DNA from: Saccopteryx bilineata | Taxonomy: Eukaryota; Chordata; Mammalia; Chiroptera; Emballonuridae | DNA: 64,000 bases | Assembly: GCF_036850765.1 (NCBI RefSeq) | Contig: NC_089495.1 | Span: 196,247,847-196,311,846, forward strand | Direction: 5' to 3' | Shown: in pieces, positions 12,405-24,160 of the stretch | Layout: each line of letters begins with the position of its first letter | How positions within the stretch are numbered: position 1 is the first letter of the stretch | Program-made: the position numbers and the translations under genes | The notes under the pieces: generated by a model | Told to the model about the DNA's origin: nothing | Databases searched by the model: none | The model's input: the letters and a program-made list of their open reading frames with translations, nothing else

Positions 12405-14551
12405 GTTGAAAAAATTATTCATGGCGCTTGCTAAAAAATGGTCAGGCAGACTTTGTTGAGATGGGTGTAGGGACCACTGCAACAGGGTTTTGCAGTAAGA
12501 GAGAGAAATTGAGCTCAACTTCTAATACAACAAGGAAAAGCAGTCATTTATAGCCAAAAAGCAGGGTGGGGCATGTCATTGGATGGAAAATTAGACTTTA
12601 CCTGGGAGATGGTGGAGGATGAGAAACTAAATCAGGTATTGAGGGTGATCAGATGTCAAGGGTGGGCTCTCTCCTAGCTGCACCAGCGCTAGCAGGAGGC
12701 TTGCTGAAACTGTGCGTATGGGCAGAGACAAACACAGAAGCCCCGGAGTCAGGGCCTCGCTGGGAAGCGAGTTCGGAGGAGCCCGACCACCATTTGGTCA
12801 AGGAGAGGCTCTTTGTCACCCAATCTAAGACACTTCCCTTCTCAGCGCCTCTTCACCTGTAAAATGGGCATCGGAATAATACCTGATGCCTCAGGTTTCT
12901 GCAGATGTTGCTGGAGGTCATGAGAAAAAGTGTGGATGCTGAAAAATATATTTTCTAAAGAGAAAGCGTGAAAAATGTCTCCACCTTCCCTGGTTTTTAA
13001 CCCCATGACCTTCGACCCTAGTCCCTCTGGATTGCGAGCCATTTCTTGTCTCCTCCAGTCTGCACAAGCGGCCTTCGTTGGCCCCTCTTGGGCTCTGGGG
13101 CGGGTGGGTGGGGGTGGCACCAGGGGAGAGAGTGGTTGTAGGGAGGGCGAGGGGAGAGTTATGCTTTCTGTTCTGAATTCAGGGCCAGGCTGGCAGTAAC
13201 GGCAGACAATCAGTTTTTGCCCCAAGGGCTCAGTGTCAGCTGTAAAGAATTAATGGCTAGGAAAGGTGTCTGCCAGTGATTTCTCAGCTCAAGGTGCAGA
13301 CATTACAGAAACGCAGCCAAGCCCATTTCCGATCCAGGCCTCCCAGCAGTGCCTGACAATTACCCCTCTATCGACTTCCCTCCCAGGAGAGTGCTGGAGT
13401 CAGGGGTCTCCTTCCAGAGCATGCTCAGACTTCCAAGTGCGTGTGGCACGTACCATATAGCCACAGAGGCCAGTAGGAGGGAAGGAAGGACACACGTGTC
13501 TCTTGGTTTGGTTGCCTAAAAGCAGGCCCTGAGACCCGAATTCAAGCACATGGAGTGTGTCTGGGAGGTGATCCTGGGACACACCAGTAGAGAGGGTAAG
13601 ACAGTGAGACGAGGAAGGGACAGAGCTTAGAGGAGCACCCTCAAACTAGTTACACCGCGAGCATGGATGGACTGCACCTGCGGCTCTGGGCCAGGGTGTG
13701 ATGTACATCTCAAGAGAACCCCGCCGAGGTGAGGGAGCTCGGGCGTTTATACACTGGCTCCTGTGGACCCCTGGCTGAGGGCTGCTCCAGGGTATCAATT
13801 ACCCAGGAGGTCCGTCCTGTCCTGTCTCGCTTGGTGACCAAGACAGTCTTGAGGCAGGAAATGCAGGTCCTGGAGGTTGGCACGCTCTGAAATAGTGGGG
13901 CCCAGGGGAGTCAAGCCGGGCACGCACAGAGTACCTGCACGTGTGTTGAAGGCCTATCCTGGTTCAGGCATTTAATGTCTGCGATCTCATATAACCTCTG
14001 TGTGTATCCAGCACAATTTTAGTTAACCTCTTCTCCTCACATCTCCTCCTCAGCGCTGGGACTGGGGAGAGGTCTCATGCCAGGCGCAGCATTTAACGGG
14101 GCACTAAACACCACAGCAGTCAAATCATATTTTAATGGAATATTTGAAAAAAAGAAAATGCAAAATAAAATCCATGATGCACAAAATAGTGGAATTTTAA
14201 ATCAAGACAGAATCAGTAATAGTGCAGAGCTCAGCCGTCCTGGAGCCTGAGGCAAAAGGAAAAATCAGTAATACTGATCTTGTTCATCGTGGATTTAAAA
14301 AAAAAAATACTATTGCCTTAAAACATTCTTTATCATGATTCCTGAGGTCTTTGGCACACACATAATTTGTACCTCGCGTGTCTCACCCTAGTCCTGGCCC
14401 TCCTTGTGCATCCCCCATCCTCCCCCATCTCCCCCATCTCACTGTGGACTGTACTCAGCCCACTCTGCTACTCAAGGCAGAACCTGGTAGGGCAGGTTGT
14501 GGAGTCAAGAAACTGTCCCTTTTTTTCTCCTCTCCCAAGGCCAGGTTTAAA
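12405..14551. other. Intergenic stretch with old repeats
   Basis: 12825-12925 is a MIR remnant (CTCTTCACCTGTAAAATGGGC). 13510-13800 (CAGGCCCTGAGACCCGAATTCAAGC, GGGAGGTGATCCTGGGA) resembles an old LTR-type repeat. Nothing coding was found; frames such as 12842-13225 are unsupported. Confidence 0.35.
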
Positions 14552-14565
14552 ACTATGGACTCTAG

Positions 14566-14963
14566 GCCCTGGCCCGTTGGCTCAGGGGTGGAGCATTGGC
14601 CCGGCATGTGGATGTCCCGGGTTTGATTCTTGGTCAGGGCACACAGGAGAAGTGACTATTTGCTTCTCCACCCCTCCTCCTCCCTTTTCTCTCTCTCTTT
14701 TCTCTCTTCTCACTCTCTTTCTTTTTCTTCCCTCCCACAGCCATGGCTCGTCTGATTTGAGCGCATCAGCCCTGGGTGCTGAGGGTAGCTTCGTGGAACC
14801 TCTGCCTCAGGTGCTAAAAATAGCTCAGTTGTGAGCATGGTCCCAGATGGGCAGAGCATTGGCCCCAGATGGTGGTTGCCAAGTGGATCCTAGTCAGGGT
14901 GTATACGAGTGTCCGTCTTTCTGTCTCCCCTCCTCTCGTTTGAAAAAGAAGGAAAAGAAAAAG
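14566..14963 (+). repeat. Diverged Rhin-1-like SINE
   Basis: Head GCCCTGGCCCGTTGGCTCAG at 14566. Many substitutions relative to other copies, and a C/T-rich expansion at 14675-14740. Duplication ACTATGGACTCTAG (14552-14565) and ACTATGGACTCGAG (14964-14977), 13 of 14 matching, marks it as older. Confidence 0.88.
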
Positions 14964-14977
14964 ACTATGGACTCGAG

Positions 14978-15910
14978 ATAGATTCAGGGACTACAGCATC
15001 TTTATTGCAGGTGGTGTCCACACTCCTCTTACGGTAATAAATACCCTTGATTTAGCGGGGAGAGAGGAGAGTGGTGAAGGGAAGGGACACAAAGCATTGT
15101 GACTCACGGAGATGCAAAATAGACGGATCCATGTGATAGTTTCACAAACATTCTCCCCTTTATGCAGTCAGATGGTTCTGTAAGTTCCCAGTACCCTTGC
15201 TCACCTCCTGGGTATCCATTATTTCTGGAGAGTTCCAGCAAGTTCTCCTGTGGAGCATTACCCTTCCCACATCAAGCCCATTCGTCTGGGGCACGTGGAT
15301 GACTCCTCTGCTTATTTAAGTTGTGAGTGGACAAAAAGCCCTCTGAATGACTGGTGGTGAAATCCAAATGTTGGATGGGCGTTTCAGGGAGGAAAGGGGA
15401 GATCTGGATCCCGATCCTGGGCCTGTCTGGGCCTAACGTCCTGAGTGGAGCACAGGGAAAGTAGCACCCCCCACATGGCTGGTTAGCAGGATTTAAACAA
15501 GATATGATGGGTATGTGTGCAGCGTCACACAGCACAGGCTCACACTGAGTGCCCACCTGGCGTCTGTCTCCTCCCCTCTGTCTCCACCTTCCTGCTTCCT
15601 CAACCTCCTGCCATCCTCTGCCCTCGGAGCTGAGCCTCCCTGTTTCAGCATGCCAGGCTTCTGCAAACACAGCTTGGTACCGACTTTGGTAACCTGCTCA
15701 GCAAAGCGAATCCAGCTCTGGACTACCAGCCCTTCCCGCTGCTGTTGAACAGTGCAGTGCTTAGGCATGGCTGGGCTGCAGCCGCCCGGCGGCTAATTAT
15801 TAGTGCAGCTTTCTCAGTGAAGAGCCAGGCTCCCCAGTGCTGTGATTGACCCTGGAGCTGCAGATTTCCCCAGTACCATTTGGTCCTTTGATCATCCTCG
15901 TTATTGTAGA

Positions 15911-15952
<42 letters not shown>

Positions 15953-16380
15953 GTGTGTTGGGTCCTGGGATGTGGCATCTGGGAATCTTGGGTTGGCAGA
16001 GGTGCTGAGTTAAGGGAGGTGGGTGGGGGAGCAAAAGAGTCCAGAAAGCCATCTTGGTAGCTCCAGTCCCCCCTCCCCCAACCCCACAGGTGTGTTTGTC
16101 CAGCCTCACTGCCTTTGTGTCACACCTGTTCTGAGCATTGTGCACACGAGTTGTGGGACAGTCCCACAAAGCTCAGTGTAGAATGGCCACACATAACCTC
16201 TTTCCCTTAAATCCTTAATTTCCCCTTCCCTGTGTCCTCTGTGCTCCAGTGACAGTGACCTGCTTGTGATGACTGGAGCACAGCATCCTCTTTCCCTCAG
16301 AGCCCGTCGCCTGCCCGTCTCTGTGCTGCTGCTGTGCCTCCCTTCTCCCAACGGCCGGCTTCCCATCCTTCGGGCTCACC
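14978..16380. other. Intergenic stretch, mostly unique, with a (CT)n microsatellite
   Basis: Pure (TC)n run at about 15911-15950. The remainder has no recognised gene or repeat. Open frames such as 15272-15670 and 15723-16169 (the latter crossing the (CT)n run as Arg-Glu repeats) are not supported as genes. Confidence 0.4.
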
Positions 16381-16384
16381 TGTC

Positions 16385-16612
16385 ACCTCTTCAGGGGAGT
16401 CTCCCCTGACCACTGTGTGGAAAGAAAGCCCCTCTAAAACGATCACAGCACTTCCCTTGCTTCCTTCACAGAATCTATTTTAGTTATTTTAACCCATTTT
16501 TAAATTTGCTTTTTTGTCCCCTCTACCAGATTGTGTACCTCAGTTTGTTCCCTGTGCTATCCTGCACTTAGAGTGGTACTGGCACGTGTAGATTCTGAAT
16601 AAGCCTCTGTGG
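16385..16612 (-). repeat. L2 LINE 3' end remnant
   Basis: TCACCTCTTCAGGGGAGTCTCCCCTGACCAC, then TTTTGTCCCCTCTACCAGATTG and a region ending GGTACTGGCACGTGTAGATTCTGAATAA, resemble the complement of the ancient L2 3' end. Diverged; boundaries approximate. Confidence 0.55.
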
Positions 16613-16780
16613 GGGAGTGATCCTCACTCCTCTTCAGTTCATCTCACATGAGCTCTGTAGGCAGCCCAGCGGGCCATCTGGACGACCCACCTTGAGAACA
16701 GCTTCTGGGGCCAAGTCTTCTCTTTGGAAACATCTGGGGTTGGATCCTCCCACAGGTGGTGCATAGGGATTTGTTCATAG

Positions 16781-16859
16781 TTTTTTTTATAGTCCAGCCC
16801 TCCAACGGTCTGAGGGACAGTGCACTGGCCCCCTATGTAAAAAGTTTGGGGACCCCTGT
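16781..16859. mobile_element. hAT MITE end fragment
   Basis: TTTTTTTTATAGTCCAGCCCTCCAACGGTCTGAGGGACAGTG ... AAAAAGTTTGGGGACCCCTG is one terminal part of a mammalian hAT MITE (inverted end CAGGGGTCCCCAAACTTTTT). The other end is missing. A MIR remnant follows to about 16940. Confidence 0.6.
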
Positions 16860-16942
16860 GCTACACCATAGCTCTGTGAACCAGGCAAGTGAACCTCTGG
16901 GCCGCAGTGTTTCCGTCTGTTAAACGGTCTAACGGTAATACA

Positions 16943-17150
16943 GGATTTCTCAACCTCAGCACTATAGACAATTCTTTGTCGGGTGGGGTGGGTGCCCTGT
17001 GCATTGTAGGGTGGTTAGCAGTACCCACTCATTAGGTGCCTGTAGCCAACCCGGTTATGCAGTCAAGAATGTCTGCAGACAGTGCCAGATATCCTCAGGG
17101 ATAAAATCCCATCCCCTCTGCCCCCCTTCCCAGTTGAGAACCAGGCCAGT
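16943..17150 (+). mobile_element. Old hAT-Charlie MITE copy
   Basis: TTTCTCAACCTCAGCACTATAGAC ... GTGCATTGTAGGGTGGTTAGCAG ... CCCAGTTGAGAACCA: inverted-repeat ends TCTCAACC / GTTGAGAA. Same family as 45130-45345 in the other orientation. Confidence 0.6.
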
Positions 17151-17383
17151 ACCTGCCTTATATTAGCATCAGTGGTAGAGTAAATGATATGGGTCATGTT
17201 GACTACTTATTAATATGCTTGGCACATGAAGGATTTAATATATATATTTGAAACCTATTGTTATTAACATCATTATACTGAAGGCCACAGAGAGTTTGGG
17301 GAAAGAGAGGTGCATGTGGGGCAGAGAGACCCAGGAAACTACTCTTGTGCTAATGATGTGCTAAAGTCATCTTGTTCCTACTT

Positions 17384-17870
17384 CTAAGCACTGGTTGTTA
17401 AATTTTCAGGACATTTGAACCAGTTGTTAAGCATAGCCATCCTTGAAATTGGCAATGGTGGTATTTACACCATGGGAATCGGCAACTGCTGCAGAGCAGA
17501 GCTTTGTTTTCGGGGAGCTACTGGCTGCTGCAGTGCTGCTTTATTAACACGTCAAATGACAAGATCTTGTCATGGGTCTCATACCTCCTAACATGTTGAA
17601 ATAGTGGTGAACATAAATGACATCTTGAGATATCAGCAACAACTGGAATAGGCTATGAAAATATCGGTGATTTCTATTAGTGATACATTCACAGGCACAA
17701 GTTTGTTGCTCACGCTCAGATTTAAAGGAAATGCTAAATTTCAGAAGTTAGGAGAAATTAAAGATGTAGTTGTTTTGTTTTTCTTTCTATTCACAGACAC
17801 CCTGAATTCTAGCCATGGATCACAGTTAAGAACTTTTGCTCCCCTGGACACGTCCAGGGGATGTGTAGAT
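17384..17870 (+). repeat. Ancient interspersed repeat, family not named
   Basis: GTTGTTAAATTTTCAGGACATTTGAACCAG through GAAATGCTAAATTTCAGAAGTTAGG has the look of an ancient mammalian repeat I partly recognise but cannot assign. No coding frame is present. Confidence 0.3.
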
Positions 17871-19158
17871 TCTCCTGGGCCTTAGAATGAGACTTGAGTT
17901 TCAGTCTCAAACCTGCCAGTTACTTAGCTGGGCAAACCTTACTTTTCTCAGCCTCTGCATGGGAATCTGAACATCACAGGTTGTGGAAATTAAATAGCAG
18001 GATGTAGTTAAAGTGCTTTAGGAGAGGCCTGGCACCCAGTAGTGTGTGTGTGACTGTATCAGGGACCCCACCCCTCCAGCTGTCTGCAGGGATCTCTGAA
18101 TCCAAGCGGCAGAGGTAGTGATGGTTCTCACCCCAGATGGCGCTCCTGCTTCATCTTTATTTTCAGTTTCTGTCTGGATGAAAAATTGGCTGTGTGTATG
18201 CCCGGCAGAACAAGTAGAATTATGACTCACTTTTCACAAATTGTGTAGTGGATTTCACATACTTTCATGCTTGATTTTCCACCTATTTCAAACTGTTACA
18301 AAAATGGTGTTTCCCCCTTCGTTTGGGACTTTGAGACACATGTCCCAGTGGGGAGGGGCACCGTGTTCCCCCTCCTTTCCTTCTCCAGGGCACAGAGAGG
18401 GAAGAACCGCGCTGTCTCCCTTCCTCAGCCTGGAAGCTTCATTATTCGTCACACAGGACCATTTTTCCAGCTCATTAGAACCTGGGGCTAAGATAAAGGA
18501 GGCCAGAGCCATTAGGTAGCAATTTATATGCAAATGTGGAAGTTACCAGAGATAGAGAGGCGGGAGCAAAGCATTCAGGTTGGGACCCTTCTGGTAAGTA
18601 TCAGTGTCCAGAGCCCTGAGTCCACAGGCCAGTATCCCCACTGCCCCTCTGCCAGGCTCAGGGTATGTGAGGAGACAGCGAGTGACATTCAGGGCTGTCA
18701 CTTGAAGCCACAGGTGGACCCTAAGAGCAGAGGGTGGCCACTTTATGGGGCACCTCTAGGGCAGGTGGCCCCTCACACTAGCCCATAGACACTCTCCCTT
18801 CTTACTCACTTTTTTTTTTTTCCAGCCTATTCAGGCTCATCTTCTGGCTTGAGAGCTCAGTGGTAAGGGAAAATGTATCTTTCACTTACTGGTTCTGAGC
18901 AAGCAAGATGTTCTGGAGTTATTGGACACCACAGGGCAAGAATTGCAGGCAGTATCTAGTTATTGAGGATGGCCTCAGTCTCAGACTCAAAGAAAGTAGT
19001 CCTTCCACCAACCTGAGTAAACTTGTGAGAGGGTTCATTGCTGTTAGCTGAGCTTCCCTGGGAGCCCTGAGCCCTGACCAGCACTTTGATTGCCACCTTG
19101 CAGAGGACCCAGCTATGCCACTCACTGATTTCTGATCTACAGGCGCTGTGGGGTAATA
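17871..19158. other. Intergenic stretch with a MIR remnant
   Basis: 17885-18045 (CAGTTACTTAGCTGGGCAAACC ... AGAGGCCTGGCACCCAGTAG) is MIR-like, plus strand. The rest to 19158 is unique, with no supported exon. Open frames 18241-18519 and 18956-19267 are unsupported. Confidence 0.4.
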
Positions 19159-19168
19159 GGTGTGTGTG

Positions 19169-19565
19169 GGGTTTTTTGTGTTTTGTTTGTTTTTTTTTGT
19201 ATTTTTCTGAAGTTGGAAACAGGGAGGCAGTCACACAGACTCCCGCATGCACCTGACCGGGATCCACCCGGCATGCCCACCAGGGGGCGATGCTCTGCCC
19301 ATCTGGGGCGTTGCTCTGTTTGCGACTAGAGCCATTCTAGAGCCTGAGGCAGAGGCCATGGAGCCATGCCAACTCAGCACCCGGGCCAACTTTGCTCCAA
19401 TGGAGCCTTGGCTGCGGGAGGGGAAGAGAGAGACAGAGAGGAAGGAGAGGGGAAGGGGTGGAGAAGCAGATGGGCGCTTCTCCTGTGTGCCCTGGCCGGG
19501 AATCGAACCCGGGACTCCTGCACGCGAGGCTGACGCTCTACCACTGAGCCAACCGGCCAGGGCCC
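19169..19565 (-). repeat. Rhin-1-like SINE, full length
   Basis: The T/G-rich tail complement 19169-19200 contains TTTTGTTTG interruptions; head GGCCAGGGCCC to 19565. Duplication GGTGTGTGTG at 19159-19168 and 19566-19575. Confidence 0.9.
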
Positions 19566-19589
19566 GGTGTGTGTGTTTTTAAAGATATC

Positions 19590-20335
19590 AAGTTTATGGT
19601 AACTTATGTATTTTTAAAGTATATTTTAGTGGCTTTAGAATTCTGCATTGACATTCTTTCACCAGTCTAAAGATGTTGTTCTATTGTCTTTTGCCCTCCA
19701 TGATTTCTGATGCGATGTCAGAAGTCATTCAAATCATCGCTCTGTGGTTTGCAATGTGTAATTTTTCTTTGGTTGCTTTCACATATTTTCTTTATCTTTG
19801 GTTTTCAGGAGTTTGGTATGATGTATCGATAGGTGGTTTTCTTTGTATTTTTTTCTTTCCTGCTTGGGGTTTGTTAAGCTTCTTGAAATTGTAAATTTAT
19901 TTAACTTTCACCGAAATGGGAAAAAGGCCACTGTTTCTTCAAAAAACTTTTTTGGTCCCATTGTCTCCTTGCTTTCTGGGGCGTCACTTCTACATCTGCT
20001 AACCCTTTTCATATTGCTTCCTGGATCACTGAGATATTGTTAAATTTTGTTTCAGTCTTTTTCTTTCTGTTCTTCAGATGTGATAACTTCAGTTTATTGA
20101 TCCTTCTGTCAATAGTCTCTTGTTAAATCCACCCAGTGAACTTTCAAGGAAAATTCCAGATACTTTTTTTTTTTTAGTTCTAGAATGTTCATTTGGTTCT
20201 TTTCTGTTGTTTTAACTTAATCTGTTGAAAATTTCGATTTGTTCATTTTTTTGAAGCATATATCAATAATACCTGCTTTAGAATTATTTTATGCGGGTTG
20301 GAATTTTTAAGATGCAGATCCTGAGACACAGTTAG
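19590..20335 (-). repeat. Old L1 LINE 3' region
   Basis: TTGGTTGCTTTCACATATTTTC, GGTTTTCTTTGTATT, CTGCTTGGGGTTTGTTAAGC and TTCTAGAATGTTCATTTGGTTC are characteristic of the complement of old mammalian L1 3' sequence. Frames are broken by many stops. Boundaries approximate. Confidence 0.6.
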
Positions 20336-20800
20336 CAGTCCAAAAGATACATTGTGGAGTAACACCTGTGAAAGGAAATGGGCGGGAGCAGGGCTGGCCA
20401 GGTGGATCCATCACATCAGGATGTATACCCAGTCCAGTCTTTGTCAGCTTGACGGGAGCTCAGCAGCAACAATCGCCCGTTACAGGAATCCCCCACTGGG
20501 CAGAAATGGATAGGCCCTTTACCACTGCCTTGCCTATTCATTCATCGACTGGAAGCCACCCAGACAAGATGGGGCTCATTATATCTGTTCAGTTCTTCTA
20601 GCCTTGGCTGGATCTGGTGGCTTTGCAGTATATGGTCTTGGCTAGACTGAACTGCATTTCACAAATTCTCTTACCTATGTATCTCTTGTTAAGGTGAGTC
20701 ACAAAAGAGAGATTCTTTTGGGAGATTGGGGGAGGGGGGGCAGAAGTGAAGAAGCAGCCATTTTGTAGCTCCAGTACATTGTTGTCTGCCTGCTGGCTTA
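20336..20800. other. Old LTR-like remnant and unique sequence
   Basis: 20305-20520 (GATGCAGATCCTGAGACACAG ... CAGTTACAGGAATCCCCCAC region) resembles the middle of an ancient LTR-type repeat. No gene. Confidence 0.3.
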
Positions 20801-21330
20801 CCTTTGAGTTCTCGAATATCCTTGAGTGTCTTTCTTCCATCCTATCACATGAATAATTTCTTAGCCGGCAGTCCTTTTGTCTCTGTGGACTTGAATAGGC
20901 TATTCAGATCTTTCCTCAGTTCAGGGAAATTTTCTTCTGGTATGAGTTTAACTATTGCCTCTCTTCCTACTCTTACTTGTCTCCTTCTGGAACTTCTATT
21001 TTGTGCATGTTGGGATTCCTGGATCTTTCTTCTCAATCTTTTATCTTTTCCCCACGACTTTTATCTCGTTGTCTTTCTTCTCCAAGCTTTAAGATATTTC
21101 TTATACTTGATCTTCCAGGTTTCTGATTCAGGGCTCAACAATGTCATCCTTTCTTTTAATTCATCTACTGTATTTTTTTTAAGCTCAAAGTTCTTGTTTT
21201 TAAGTTTCAGAGATTCTTTTTGTGATGGGTTTGGCTTGTCTCAAAGCCCACTATCATTTTTTAAATTCATGTGTTAATTGGTCTCTTCCAGCGGCAGTTC
21301 TATTCAGTGACCATGTGGTCTGACTGTTCT
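20800..21330 (-). repeat. Old L1/HAL1-type LINE remnant
   Basis: TGAGTGTCTTTCTTCCATCC, TTCAGGGAAATTTTCTTCTGG and CTTTTAATTCATCTACTG are typical of the complement of old L1 or half-L1 (HAL1) sequence. The frame 20804-21277 on the plus strand is antisense and not a gene. Confidence 0.5.
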
Positions 21331-21395
21331 ACCTCATCCTCCTCTGATGTCCCTCTGTCGGGCTGTTATCTTCCGCTGTCTACTACTCAGGGTTT

Positions 21396-21803
21396 TTTTT
21401 TGTTTTGTTTTGTTTTTCTTTCTGTATTTTTCTGAAGCCGGAAACGGGGAGAGACAGACAGACTCCCGCATGTGCCCGACTGGGATCCACCCGGCACGCC
21501 CACCAGGGGGCGACGCTCTGCCCACCAGGGGGCAATGCTCTGCCCCTCTGGGGCGTCGCTCTGTTGCGACCAGAGCCACTCTAGCGCCTGGGGCAGAGGC
21601 CGAGGAGCCATCCCCAGCGCCCGGGCCATCTTTGCTCCAGTGGAGCCTTGGCTGCGGGAGGGGAAGAGAGAGACAGAGAGGAAGGAGAGGGGGAGGGGTG
21701 GAGAAGCAGATGGGCGCTTCTTCTGTGTGCCCTGGCCGGGAATCGAACCCAGGACTTCTGCATGCCAGGCTGACACTCTACCACTGAGCCAACCGGCCAG
21801 GGC
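21396..21803 (-). repeat. Rhin-1-like SINE, full length
   Basis: T-rich tail with GTTTT repeats, head GGCCAGGGC at 21803, duplication ACTACTCAGGGTTT at 21382-21395 and 21804-21817. Confidence 0.93.
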
Positions 21804-21817
21804 ACTACTCAGGGTTT

Positions 21818-22572
21818 AGATGTGGCAGAGAAGTGTCCATAATGATGGGCAGAGGATGGGGTTCCTGACCAGAAGTGTCTGGTTCATGGGAGGTTGTCAG
21901 GCTCTTGCCAAGGCGTCTAAAAGAGGCTTCTCTGCTCCCTGGTCCCTCTGAACTCTCCCATACTTGTGGTGGGTAACAACAGCCCATGTCGACAATCTCC
22001 TGGTCTTTTAAAGGCCAGGAAGGCTCAGCGGCTTATGCAAGGGCTATGGGTCCTGAAAGCCCAGCTTTTCTGGAATGGCCACTTTTGGCTCTTACCTTGG
22101 CACTGCCTGCTAGTTAATTGTCCAGGAGTGAGGGAACCCCACAGCGGCGATTTCTTCGGGAACCAGCTCTTGCTCAGAAAAGGCAATGGCCTGAAATGGG
22201 GATGGGAAGAAAAAGGAGTCTCTTCAGGCTCCATTGTCTTCAGAGTTCCCGTGACAAAGCATAATTTCCAGAATATTGAAAACTTAACTTTCCATAAAGT
22301 GAGCATGTGTCCAAGACTCAATTAACTCCTTCATGAGGAAACCAGCAAGATAGTAAGGAGAGTTTTAAAAAGTTTTAGAGAGACAGAAATATTTATAGAC
22401 ACTTAAAAGAATAATCTTGGAACAGGATTGCTAAAGAACATATAAAATAAATCTATAAGCTTTGTATTATAATCTTTTTATTTACATCTCTATATAATGA
22501 AATTCATTGATCACTATTGGTTTTCTAAAGTTAACATCTATGCTTTCAGACTTGTAAAGTTACCTAATCAAT
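21818..22572. other. Unique intergenic stretch
   Basis: No gene or repeat recognised. 22330-22560 is A+T rich. Frames 21966-22325 (plus) and 22025-22321 (minus) overlap on opposite strands without family resemblance. Confidence 0.35.
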
Positions 22573-22586
22573 AGTAAATACAGTGT

Positions 22587-22983
22587 GCCTGACCAGGAAG
22601 TGGCTCAGTGGATAGAGCATCAGACTGGGATGCAGAGGACCCAGGTTCAAAACCCTAAGGTCGCCAGCTTGAGTGTGGGCTCATCCTGCTTGAGCACGGG
22701 CTCACCAGCTTGAGCTCAGGGTTACTGGCTTGAGTGCAGGCTCACTGGCTTGAGTGTGGGATCATAAACATGACCCCTGGTCACTGTCTTGAGCTCAAGG
22801 TTGCTGGCTTGAGCAAGGGGTTACTCCCTCTGCTGTAGCTCCCTAGTCAAGGCACATATGAGAAAGCAATCAATGAACAACTAAGATGCCTCAACAAAGA
22901 ATTAATGCTTCTCATCTTTCTTCCTTCCTGTCTGTCTGTCCCTATCTGTCCCTCTCTCTGTCTCTGTCACACACACACACAAA
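22587..22983 (+). repeat. Second-family tRNA SINE, plus strand, with internal repeats
   Basis: Head GCCTGACCAGGAAGTGGCTCAGTGG at 22587, with GGTTCAAAACC at 22652-22662 as box B. The middle is an array of GGCTTGAGTG(C/T)AGG-type 20-21 bp units (22670-22820). (CA)n near 22970. Duplication AGTAAATACAGTG at 22573-22585 and 22984-22996. Confidence 0.9.
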
Positions 22984-23111
22984 AGTAAATACAGTGCATA
23001 CCCCTAGAGTCATAGAAATACAATGTGAGCCCCCAAAGTAAGCCACATATGTAATTACTCATTTTATTTACATTTAACTCAATGTACTAAAAATAGTATT
23101 ATTTAAACATG

Positions 23112-23506
23112 TGTTATGGGTTGAATTGCATTCCCCTCCCAAAAGACGAGTTCAAGTTCTAACCCCCCAGGACTTCAGTCTGTGACCTTATTTGGAAATA
23201 GGTTCCTTGCAGATGTAATTAGTTAAAATGAGGTCATAATGACGTAGGTGGGCCCTTAATTAGACATGGCTTGTGTCCTTATAAGAGAGGAGAATGCCCT
23301 GTCCCTACAGGGGCAGACTGGAATGTTAAGGGTTGACAGCCACCTCCATAAGCTGGATAGTCATGGGTTCTCCTGTGTGGGTTTCAGAAGGAGCACAGTT
23401 CTGCTGACAGCTTGCTTTTGCACTTCTAAGCTCTAGGACTGTGAGACAATGAATTGCTCTTGTTTTAAGGCACCCAATTTGTGGTAGCCCTAGGAAACCC
23501 AATACA
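23112..23506 (+). mobile_element. MaLR (MLT1-type) solo LTR
   Basis: TGTTATGGGTTGAATTGCATTCC at the start, GTGTCCTTATAAGAGAGGAG in the middle, ACTGTGAGACAATGAATTGC and CCCAATACA at the end: the standard layout of a mammalian MaLR LTR. Terminal TG...CA, with flanks ACATG (23107-23111) and CCATG (23507-23511) agreeing at 4 of 5. It is an old retrovirus-like remnant without coding regions. Confidence 0.8.
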
Positions 23507-23528
23507 CCATGTCATGTAAAACATTATT

Positions 23529-23847
23529 GTTTATTTATTTTTGCACATGCGAGAAAGAGGGAGAGAGATGAGAAACATCAACTCGTAGTTGTATCACTTT
23601 AGTTGTTCATTAGTTGCTTCTCATACGTTCCTTGACAGGGAGGGGAGGGAGCTTAAGCTGAGTTAGTGACCCCCTTGTTGAAGCCAGCGACCATGGGATT
23701 ACGCCGATGATCCCACGCTCAAGCCAGTGACCCTGCGCTCAAGCCAGAGAGCCTGCGCTCAAGTTGGATGAGCCCACGTTCAAGCTGCCAAACTTGGGGG
23801 TTCCCAGGTTGACGCTCTCTCCACTGTGCCACCACCAGTCACGCGTA
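23529..23847 (-). repeat. Second-family tRNA SINE, diverged
   Basis: T-tail, GAAAGAGGGAGAGAGATGAGAAACATC, GCTCAAGCCAG(C/T)GACCC repeats, head CCACTGTGCCACCACCAGTCACGC. Near duplication ATGTAAAACATTATT (23514-23528) and ATGTAAACGTTATT (23848-23861). Confidence 0.82.
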
Positions 23848-24123
23848 ATGTAAACGTTATTAAAGAGTGATTTGACATTCTTATTTCCTTACTGCGTCCT
23901 TGACGTCCAGTACGTGTTTTACACTTAACAGCACATCTCAGTCCAGACCAGCCACCTTTCCAGGGCACAGCAGCCACGTGAGGCCGCCGGCCCGGACAGC
24001 ACAGTTCCTAGGGAACCGGATCATGGGTGCTTGGCAACACCCAACACTGAAGGACCACAGTAATTTCTTTGTCCCATTTCCAGTCATTGGCCAGTTTTCC
24101 TTAATGTTGTCCTCTGCCCATGA

Positions 24124-24160
24124 ATGCTTTATCCACTGTGCCACCACAGCTCAGGCTGGG
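24124..24160 (-). repeat. SINE head-only fragment
   Basis: TTTATCCACTGTGCCACCACAGCTCAGGCTGGGG is the complement of a tRNA-SINE head; no tail region is found to its left. Short, so less certain. Confidence 0.45.

Larger units (their letters stand above)
22997..23990. repeat. Ancient repeat split by a MaLR LTR and a SINE
   Basis: CAATGTGAGCCCCCAAAGTAAGCCACATATG at 23021 and GTTTTACACTTAACAGCACATCTCAGTCC at 23915 are the two ends of one element. The same order is seen at 29848-30550. Between them lie the LTR 23112-23506 and the SINE 23529-23847, so the host element is the oldest. Family name not assigned. Confidence 0.55.

Noticed and set aside
15723..16169. 148-codon frame with Arg-Glu repeats
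   Set aside because: The repeats come from the (CT)n microsatellite at 15911-15950; the frame has no other support.
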